A stretch of DNA of 64,000 nucleotides from Pezicula radicicola (lineage: Eukaryota; Ascomycota; Leotiomycetes; Helotiales; Dermateaceae): positions 437,223 through 501,222 of the forward strand of contig PDUO01000033.1 in NCBI GenBank assembly GCA_003008705.1. Reading direction: 5' to 3'. How positions within the stretch are numbered: position 1 is the first letter of the stretch; every line of letters begins with the position of its first letter. Positions 56,810-64,000 of the stretch are shown one piece after another. The translations under genes were made by a program, and so were the position numbers. The notes beneath the pieces were generated by a model. It saw only the letters and a program-made list of their open reading frames with translations, ran no database searches and was not told where the DNA came from.

Positions 56810-57548
56810 CCAAAATGATACCCGGGATAGCAAGCGCCTCCAGCAACAATGTTCTTCTCTAGCAACGCAATTCAGCGAAGCGCAACCGCTGCTAAGTGAT
56901 GGTAGTGCCTGGTGGAGAGACACAATTGTTGTCCAATCTACTACTCGCTCTGCTAGTTCAGCATCTAATTTGTTAGACTCGGGCCCGACCAAATATATCA
57001 CAGATGACTCTAGGATACGTGGTATTCCGTTAGATACTGTAAGTTGATCGAATTTATAGAATTATCATACTAGTGCTCACAAAACTCTAAGAATACGGGA
57101 AACCATTGCTCAAATCATCCATCAGTAATCTGCGCCTTGTCTCCGAACAGTAACGAGCCGAGAGCCAATTTTGATTTTCCCGAGGAGGTTGGCTCGGTGA
57201 CTGATGAGATGATATTGGGGGAGGAGGGCAGCGAAATGGCATTTGCGGAGCCTTCCGCAAAAGAGAGCGAAGAAAAATACTGTGTTCGTCAAAGGACAGA
57301 CAGCTTCCACTACTGTCAAATTCTCAAGCAAATGGGCTAGGACTACGTCTCGAGCTCGATGGACTAGCAGTGCTCTTCAGATGTCGAGATTCCATGGATG
57401 GGTAAAGTTCAGAAGCAAAGCTAGGCATGGGCATGAGCATTGGATTTCTTGTTGCACTGCTCGGCTCTTGTGTATTTTCCACGATTAGCGTGTCGACGAT
57501 AAACAAATTGAGGACCTTCAAACATAGTTGTTCCGGCTTCAGACTTTA
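56810..57548 (+). pseudogene. Relic of a gene with C-terminal membrane segment
   Basis: An open stretch from about 56810 (DTRDSKRLQQQCSSLATQ, DTIVVQSTTRSASSASNLLD) ends at donor GTAAGT near 57039. Coding resumes after an acceptor near 57120 (NEPRANFDFPEEVGSVTDEM, SEEKYCVRQRTDSFHYCQIL). Near 57337 one base is missing, after which LRLELDGLAVLFRCRDSMDG follows, then a TAA, then GMGMSIGFLVALLGSCVFST, a clear single membrane-spanning segment, with a short tail to TAG at about 57548. Two lesions and no mapped start. No family recognised; a tail-anchored or single-pass membrane protein is likely. Confidence 0.45.
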
Positions 57549-57579
57549 GTGCGCTGGAGAAGTGACTAGAAATGCTTAC

Positions 57580-57854
57580 ATCTGCGCTTGCACCACCAAA
57601 CTGTGATCCAGAGGAATCGGGTCAAATGTGGTTGTGAAATGATCCTGTATATACTCTCGCAAATCGACGCCATGGACTGAGTAGATGATCTCGTACTCTG
57701 TTCGTGCTTCCAGCATAACTGAGACCCACTGAGACCGGCGATCCCGAACATTCGTGCACACCGCTCGTCCAAATCACGAACTGAGCTTTCATATGTTTGA
57801 CACGAAATGCGATCTTCGGCCTTGATGGCGTTCTTCCTTAACCAATGTTGTGAT
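57580..57854 (-). pseudogene. Isolated exon of an unrecognised gene, one frameshift
   Basis: An exon-like stretch bounded by acceptor GCAG (57855-57858) and donor GTAAGC (57579 down). It reads QHWLRKNAIKAEDRISCQTY and VRDLDERCARMFG, then after a one-base loss in the G run at 57743-57745 continues DRRSQWVSVMLEARTEYEII and DHFTTTFDPIPLDHSLVVQA. One added G makes the whole 275 bases a single frame. Flanking exons were not found. It converges tail-to-tail with the relic ending at 57548. Function unknown. Confidence 0.45.
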
Positions 57855-58852
57855 CTGCGAAGTTATAACCATCGGTAACGTAGATCTTCTAAGATTTTAA
57901 ACGATCCTGCGCTGGAATATTCTAAGCGTGGATGCCTGCAAATGTGCTCAGATCGGACGTACATATAACTGCGGCCCACAATCAGTGCTCGAGAAGATAG
58001 TCTGGAAACTCATACAAACTGAGAGATGGATCCATATCATGCATCAATGAGTAATCCGCCGAGACAACCTCAATTATACACAACTCGACCGGATATCTAG
58101 TCCCTAACCATTTATTCACAGAGCACATTCACATGAAGGCAACCAGGGCCACACATCTATGCCGCATCTAAGCTATAACATCCGTTCTCGCAGTAAACTT
58201 TAAAATTTGCCCTTGTCAGCTATGATCAACGCTTGCATACAGCGATCACACGGTGCAATCGGAGAGAATCATTCTCTTCAGCAGGTGATACATTGGCACT
58301 GCTTAGGTACAAGTACAAGGTAAAAGCTCGGGCCTAAGACTGTGAAGGGTTCTCCTGGAATGGTATTGGCGCTCTTAGGTGTTGCTCGAGAGACTCCCCA
58401 TTGCCTGTTTTCACATGGCACAGCAGGGTGTCGTTCTCCCGGAAGATCCGCTTCGTTTAGAGTTGGCATATATGGAACAAGCTTCGAGAAGTCCTACATC
58501 AAACCATCGAGCAGCTTCGTATTGCGGGGAAGCATGGAAGCTTGACCTCTTAAATGTAGATGAGAAGATGGGGAATTCTTAGCATCCCGCAACCAGTCAT
58601 GAGTTCAAGGAATGAAGACATCTTGGCGCTTGCTTGGCGCATTTTGAGCCATTATGCGTAAATCAAGAGAAAGTCAAACATGGTAGCAATGTCAAAGATT
58701 AATCCCCGTGGGGAAATAGCACAATTTTGAAGAGTATATCGAGATTGCAACATGCTGAAGAACTGCTGATCGTTATCTGCAATGCAATTTCTGCAAACGA
58801 TACGCCTCTACGATATTAAAGCTGACATCGAGCGTCCATATCTGCATCAAAA
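57855..58852. other. Upstream region of the WSC gene, no gene seen
   Basis: Normal composition, only short frames (about 65 codons near 58278-58580 on both strands) without coding character. The last 300 bases are presumably the promoter of the WSC-domain gene; no specific element recognised. Confidence 0.45.
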
Positions 58853-60287
58853 ATGCCCCTATTACGACGGAGCTTTTATCGGCTGGCTTTCCTAGCGGTC
58901 TGCTTCTTCATTTTCCAAACCTCTGCACTCACAGCCGAATACTGCTCAGGCCTCAATACCGCGAGCACAGAGAAGAGTAAGCCACACCGAAAGCCTCCCG
59001 AAAACACATACTGACCAATTGGCATTCTAGACTCGAGCATTTTTCAGTCCAATGGTCTCTGCCACGACTTCTGCCTTTCTAGTTATGCTTTCGCAGTTGT
59101 ACAAGGCAGTGGATGCTGGTGCTCAAATTATGTTCCAGGCTCCACGACCTCAAGCAGCGACTGTAATGAACCATGTCCTGGATATCCACAGCATCTATGC
59201 GGTGGCAATGGTCTTTACGGATACATAGCTCTGGCTAAACTCCCTTGGGGAATTGCAGGAGGCAGTACAACTACCTCCATAAGTGTTGCTCCGGTTAGTA
59301 GTCCCAAACAACCTCTCCACACCACAACCTTTACTTTTAGGTTTGAGTGCAGCGCTTTTTGGCCATTATTTCTTCTGTTACAATGTTGTCTTGCATAATT
59401 GTCCTCCCCTTGGCGACCGTTTTATTTCTTTGCAATGATAGGTAAGTAGTGGTACCAATATCGTCATGACTATCTTTTATGCTTTCACCTATACTACGTC
59501 CCCCCCCCCTTCCCACATCACAGCGTCTTTTGACTTCGTCTCCTGCGTTCCTTTTGAGCTGCTTCCTGAGCATTTAGAGATTACAATATGATGAGTTTTT
59601 ACAGAGTTCCATTTTAACGTGCATCTTTAACAGACCTCCAGTACACCTAATGGACCATCTGCTGTAGCCTCCGGCACGACCACGACCAGGACCACGACCA
59701 TGTCAAAATCATCTTCCTCATTATCGACAATATGGATACCTACTCTTGTTACGTTTGTCGAGACCGTCACAGGCCAAGTCAGGACAGCCACAGCTACCCT
59801 ATCAGTTCCTCTAAACTCACAGAGCCCTACGGGAGTGTCCGGAAACAGTGGACTTAGCTTAGGTGGAGCAGTTGGTCTCACTATCAGCCTCGTAGCCTTT
59901 GTCGCCATCATCTCCTGGATAGTATATTCCTGCATCCGGAGGAGGCGCCAGGAAAAGGAATTTAACAATGTAAACCGGAGAGGAAGTATTACCGCCTTCG
60001 AAGGTCTAGTGTCCTCACGATCAATTAGTGAGAGTTCACGCTATGTCCTAGGTACTGATGGCAGGCACGTAGTCGAAATTCGGGAGTCAGAGATGCGTGA
60101 TAAATTTGGATTGAGAAGAAGTCTATTGATGCCAGTCGACCCACGTCTGGATCCCTTCGCACCTATATATCAACGTGGGGAGAACGTGAGTCAGGAAAGC
60201 GCAAATACCATTCGAGATAATCATGATTACTCGAGACGAGTCTACCAACAAGCACCTATCCTCCGTGTAACCAACCCCGATAGGTAG
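58853..60287 (+). CDS. WSC-domain cell-wall stress sensor-like membrane protein
   Basis: Model: 58853-58976, 59031-59293, 59634-60287; exactly 347 codons with the stop. Introns start GTAAGC and GTTAGT; the second is 340 nt, long for this locus, and could hide an alternative exon. A signal peptide at about 1-26 (LAFLAVCFFIFQTSALTAEY) is followed by a WSC domain to about residue 105 with its cysteines (GLCHDFCLSSYAFAVVQ, GCWCSNYVPGS, CNEPCPGYPQHLCGG). A Ser/Thr-rich stalk follows, then a membrane segment near 204-228 (GLTISLVAFVAIISWIVYSC), a basic stop-transfer (RRRRQ) and a ~115-residue cytoplasmic tail. This is the plan of yeast Wsc/Slg1 sensors that report wall stress to Rho1 and the cell-integrity MAPK pathway. 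The gene is undamaged. It could instead be one of the many WSC glycan-binding proteins without sensor function. Confidence 0.88.
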
Positions 60288-60345
60288 ATTCGATGATTCA
60301 TTCTCTACACCACGTTTTCTAACGTAGACGAACAAAACGACGTAT

Positions 60346-60790
60346 TCATATTTGAGTGGTGTGGAAGCGGGATTCAATATCTGTGGCTTTGTCGTCTTTC
60401 CAATACAAAGCACATTTTTCTTCGGCTTCGTGACAGTATTTGAAGAATGAAGCGAGAACTTTGTCGGTATCTCGAACATTTCCGACCCAGGCTGGTCCAA
60501 CGTAGTAGCCTGCATCAACGACTCTATCCAAGATCACACGACCAACACGGTCAGGGAACATGGATGCGAACGTGGCTCCAATTCCACGAGGATCGAACCC
60601 AATGACATCCTGATCGGGGCCGACAATCTGGTGGACTCGTGGACCAAAACCCGTGACCATCCCGACACCAGAGCCACCTGGACCACCATGGTCAAGTAGC
60701 AATGGCCATTTAGAGTACTTCTTAGATCTAGTGTGATTATCTAGGGAGTATGGTGAGTGTAATATGGACTTTTGGATTATCTTTCGAGGC
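60346..60790 (-). pseudogene. Alpha/beta-hydrolase (TAP-like) relic with internal deletion
   Basis: The left part matches the oxyanion/early strands of tripeptidyl-aminopeptidase-like hydrolases: KYSKWPLLLDHGGPGGSGVG, VIGFDPRGIGAT. The next residues are already FASMFPDRVGRVILDRVVDA, which normally lies after the nucleophile elbow (GxSxG). About 100 residues including the catalytic Ser are missing; the joint falls at a shared GAT near 60570-60580, suggesting a deletion through short homology. The frame ends at 60346 long before the catalytic Asp and His regions, so the 3' part is lost too. Non-functional. Confidence 0.75.
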
Positions 60791-60841
60791 GTTTAGGGGA
60801 TGATGATACTCGTGTAGCTGTTCAACACGGCAGATTGAAGA

Positions 60842-62527
60842 TTACCTCCATCCAACGTTCCATATGACGTATGAAATGTCCTTTGCAGTATTCATTGCGT
60901 CCACCACGTGGTTGATAAGACCTGCTGCTACCACATTATCGTCGCCTTCTTCGCACATGAACATACCACCAGGTGGGAAGTGCAGATCACCACATGCTTC
61001 GCCTCCATTCATCTCTCACAAGGTATTCAGGTGTGTCCTGTCGTGCATCACAGAGATGTTGTCCTGGCGCTTGGCGAATGTACTAGACAGGGTCCTCGAT
61101 ACATCTGCATTTTCGTCTTGCCTGTTAAGCAGTATCTTCGTAGTTGGCTCCGTTAGCTCCGGAGCTTCTACTCAGTACTTCAGCGTTGTGGATGGCAGGA
61201 TTGCGACCGTTCTACTTTCAGCACTAAAGCTTGTCCGCGAAATGTTTCGATTGCCTTGATTTAGAACATTCGGTTTTGATGACCCTTTCATCAAAAGTCC
61301 ATCGTCTGACGAGCTATCATCATCACTATCGATGTCTCCTGCATCATCATCGTCGCCACCTTCGACGTCCACTGCTATAAACTGCTCAACCTTGTCATCG
61401 AAATGAATATGTCGCCTCTCGTTCGTTGCTAGTGATTGTTCTCCCGATATAGTGGCCGAGGGGACATTAACATCGTCTTGCCTCAGAGAGCGAGGAAGTG
61501 TGACATAGTCCGAAGTCACTCTGCCAATGCTGGCCCTATCTGGTTTCTGTGCGGTAAACATCGCGTCGCTTCTTGGGGCGCGCGCGGCCGAGGCGGCGGG
61601 GTTTAGGAGTGATGAAGCAGATATCGACAGTTGAGGCATGATCTCTGACACGCTCCACCTCTTCAGAATAGACTTTGTATTGAGGAAACAATTCAATTGA
61701 GGTATTCCGATTCCAGCTACGGATATAGACGGCGTAGACAAGTTGTCGGAACATGTCTGGAGTGGACCATACAGCCATGTCACATCACTATCTTTCAGCC
61801 TAGTGTATTTTAGCAAGCTTATGAAAACGCCCTGCCATAAAACAACATTGATCGTGAAAGCTTACCAATTCAGACTCTCAGGGGACACTGTCTTCAACCG
61901 ATACTTCGACTTCGTCCACGTTCGCCAGGATGCGTTCTCGAGTCTCGTACTATTACCGTAAAGCTTTCCTTTCGAGGCGATATGTTTCCACGATGACCAG
62001 ATATCCTCCTCTCTCCAATCGTGAGAGAGATAGTCGACATATTTTGAAGGTCGAACCCACACCATAGTATCGTCCCCAGCGTACTCAGCGCGTCTAGTGG
62101 GAACCGGAGAGTCGGGTCTCGAATCATTTGTCGAGGTGCTATCGGAACGCGAGTGAGACGGTACAGGATCCATTAGTCCGTGGACTGGCTGGAGGTTCCA
62201 GATCTAGGGTTTGCTTGTAGTATCCAAATCGTTGTAGGAAGAGAGTACGACGTGGCTGCCTTCGCCACCACCACACTTTGTGTCTACCCGTGAGTAGAAC
62301 GTAGAAGACGTATGCAACGATGGGCCCCAGCAGTCAGCTTGGGGTGGCGTTCGAGAATGCGAAGATGCGGTTGAGTGAGCAAATGTTGGTATTCGGTTGT
62401 TGCATTCAGTCCTGGCAGAGAGCTCTTGGGCAGGTCGCAAGGATGAAGAACGTTCGAGGAATGACGACAGGGAGTGCGAATGATGAAGTGCACTCAACGG
62501 GAAGGAAATATTCTCACCGAGTTGCAT
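60842..62527 (-). pseudogene. Reg1-like PP1 regulatory protein, three in-frame stops
   Basis: The core matches fungal Reg1/Hex2-type glucose-repression regulators: VDYLSHDWREEDIWSSWKHI, then STRLENASWRTWTKSKYRLK (the GATA/AreA-like conserved block), splice, DSDVTWLYGPLQT, KSILKRWSVSEIM, RHIHFDDKVEQFIAVDVEGG (a PP1-docking-like segment before an acidic stretch), and the family ending MNTAKDISYVIWNVGWR before TAA at 60842-60844. Intron 61865-61800 (GTAAGC...CTAG) is in phase; exons 62173-61866 plus 61799-60842 give 422 codons. The frame continues upstream to about 62527 (MQLGENISFPLSALHHSHSL). Stops: TAG 62204-62206, TGA 61172-61174, TGA 61016-61018, each one C-to-T step from CAG or CGA. Reg1 directs Glc7/PP1 to Snf1 and other targets. 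A single essential-type regulator would not normally be broken, so this may be a duplicated copy. Confidence 0.75.
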
Positions 62528-63765
62528 GTCATTCTGTTCTTGGACGATTTCAGGCTTGATGTCGAGAACGGAATCAAGTCACCCTGGCTGAGATCCAAAT
62601 GCAATTCCAACTCTGTCCAAAAGTCACTATCACTCGTGTAGTCAAACTTATTCTTCTTACTCCTCCCGTTCTGTGATAATAGAATATACTGTCAAAATCT
62701 ACAATGCTAGAGTGGTACTGTAATAAGTGAGAGAAATTCAGGACTGATAACGCTACCACTCTTGTGCTGTTAATCGACGATCGAGATTGCTGAGCCATTT
62801 CCGCGGCCAATAGCATCTGTTGAGCACAGCCTGGATGCAAAGTATGAAGCAATTACGATTGGTCAAGTTGGCCGTTGGAAGAACGTCAGGTTTCGTTCAA
62901 TTGGGGAAGTGGCGGAGCGAACGCATGGTCCCCTACCCACATAGTTCAATCCGATTAGCTCAGGGGTATCATTTGGCATTTGGCACTTGTACTTGATTGC
63001 TCAGCTTCCATCCGACAGGAAGTAGGTATGCATTAGTGACTAACCAAGGGTTGATGATGAGAGGACCTGCGAGATGAAGTTGTTGTTGTAGACAGTGCGT
63101 GAAGGAGTGCATGTGGTAATCACGCCACCGTAGACCATTCATTATTGGTCCCTGGGCTGAGGCATTCGAAAAGAGGTAAGGAAAGGGTCCGTTAAATTAG
63201 AACTATCTTACACCAAAGTCAATCAATGTTTAGTTATCGATAGAGAAAACAAAGACCTAGTAACTAACACCGAATTTAACACGCCTAATCATAGATAATA
63301 TAGTTAGTATAAGAATATTGATATTATCGATTTCTATAAAAAGAATAATAAAATAAGTTATAGGCATTCCTTACTCTAATATAATTGGTTCGCTTCCGGT
63401 ATCAGTCACGTGCGGAGCTAAAGTGACTAGCTTGGCGCTAATAATTGATACCTCGCAAGGCAGCAGCGCCAACCTGCTCTTTCTCTCATCGTTCGAATTC
63501 GTTTCAACGGGTGAAGTCGAATAAGGTCTTAAGGCCTAGACTCAACCTTGACCTCTCTCACTATTTCAATTGCTAGTATGATTGTCATCACCGGCTCGAC
63601 GTTTAATTCTTCATTGCTAAGGTAACCCATCAATTCTACTCCCATCTGTATACCTCAAATGTATGCTAAAACCTAAACAAGAGGACAAACTTCGCCTTCT
63701 ACACACCGATATTAGCGTTTTCTGCCTTCCAATCTCTCCTCGTCAGCTCGAACAATTAGTTTGCT
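62528..63765. other. Spacer with the second copy of the direct repeat
   Basis: About 62826-63225 matches 54598-54960 in direct orientation. It lies just upstream of the Reg1-like gene, so the repeat may be duplicated promoter DNA. 63280-63400 is AT-rich. 63500-63765 is the presumed upstream region of the HET-type gene at the window end. Confidence 0.5.
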
Positions 63766-64000
63766 ATGGCGATTTGTGTTCGATGTACCACAGCGATTCA
63801 GAATATTTATTCTCAGGAAGAGCAGAATGCCCAGAACCGTGAGAGAAAAATCAACGTTACGCTACCTAGATACCGACGCTCATCCATTCGCAAGTGCTGG
63901 GTCTGTATAAAATTTGCCCAATGGCTCGAAGCCGAGACCTCTGGAGTATTCAAAGCCTGGCGTAGGAAGTCTATACAGGTAGAATTTACCTCGTTTGGCT
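63766..64000 (+). CDS. Start of a HET-type protein gene, cut by the window edge
   Basis: An ATG at 63766 opens a frame that stays open for all 78 codons to the window end. It carries two Cys pairs (MAICVRCTT and RKCWVCIKFAQWLEAE) in the spacing seen at the N-terminus of many fungal HET proteins, where a short Cys-rich region precedes the HET domain by about 100-150 residues. The HET core itself would lie beyond 64000, so the call rests on this N-terminal pattern and on the three other HET genes nearby. Confidence 0.5.
   Translation, partial: MAICVRCTTAIQNIYSQEEQNAQNRERKINVTLPRYRRSSIRKCWVCIKFAQWLEAETSGVFKAWRRKSIQVEFTSFG

Noticed and set aside
59494..59512. Poly-C/T run in the WSC gene's second intron as a second promoter
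   Set aside because: It is within a pyrimidine-rich intron and no alternative start exon with compatible phase was found.
1..64000. tRNA, rRNA, CRISPR or a Starship-type giant element
   Set aside because: No tRNA A/B-box arrangement, rRNA core, spacer array or tyrosine-recombinase (DUF3435) captain gene could be seen on either strand.

Overview
The window is genomic DNA of a filamentous ascomycete. The evidence is short 46-131 nt spliceosomal introns (GTAAGT/GTTAGT-type donors, CTAAC/CTAAT branch sites), four HET-domain genes, a WSC sensor, a Reg1-like glucose-repression regulator, and gene blocks separated by very AT-rich DNA of the kind left by repeat-induced point mutation (RIP). No rRNA, tRNA, CRISPR array or prokaryotic operon was seen.

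Layout. 1-1.37 kb: AT-rich relic. 1.37-8.53 kb (-): a 7.15-kb intronless reducing polyketide synthase (KS-AT-DH-ER-KR-ACP-TE, no methyltransferase) with a one-base frameshift in KS and a Gly in place of the TE nucleophile. 8.5-19.3 kb: a decayed zinc-finger-like gene (+), a CCCH-finger gene (-) and a gene (+) encoding two HD phosphohydrolase domains fused to an NMP kinase. 19.4-21.2 kb: a damaged HET gene (+). 21.8-24.0 kb (-): an intact four-exon gene of unknown function. 27-28.6 kb (-): a bicovalent-type FAD oxidase. 28.7-29.2 kb: a MITE. 29.4-31.2 kb (+): an intact six-exon ankyrin/TM/vWA gene. 34.5-37.4 kb (+): a Ulp1-like protease. 38.4-40.2 and 42.8-44.0 kb (-): two intact HET genes, with a small two-exon gene between them. 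44.7-50.8 kb (+): three decayed genes, including a J-domain gene whose second half has twelve in-frame stops, all TAA or TAG. 52.6-53.8 kb (-): a truncated FAD monooxygenase. 54.1-54.5 kb: a 20-bp tandem repeat and a 163-bp MITE. 56.8-57.9 kb: two convergent gene relics. 58.9-60.3 kb (+): an intact WSC-domain sensor. 60.3-62.5 kb (-): an alpha/beta-hydrolase relic and a damaged Reg1-like gene. 63.77-64 kb (+): the start of another HET-type gene, cut by the window edge.

How the genes relate. There is no convincing biosynthetic cluster around the PKS. The coherent theme is a recognition and accessory compartment: four HET genes, a SUMO-protease-like gene, an ankyrin/vWA membrane protein, a J-domain protein and an HD-HD-kinase, all among relics of mobile DNA. 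A second theme is damage. About a dozen otherwise coherent reading frames carry one single-base indel, several of them in A, T or G runs, or stops explicable by C-to-T change. Intact genes sit next to damaged ones. Either this compartment is decaying under RIP-like mutation or the assembly has residual homopolymer errors; probably both apply.
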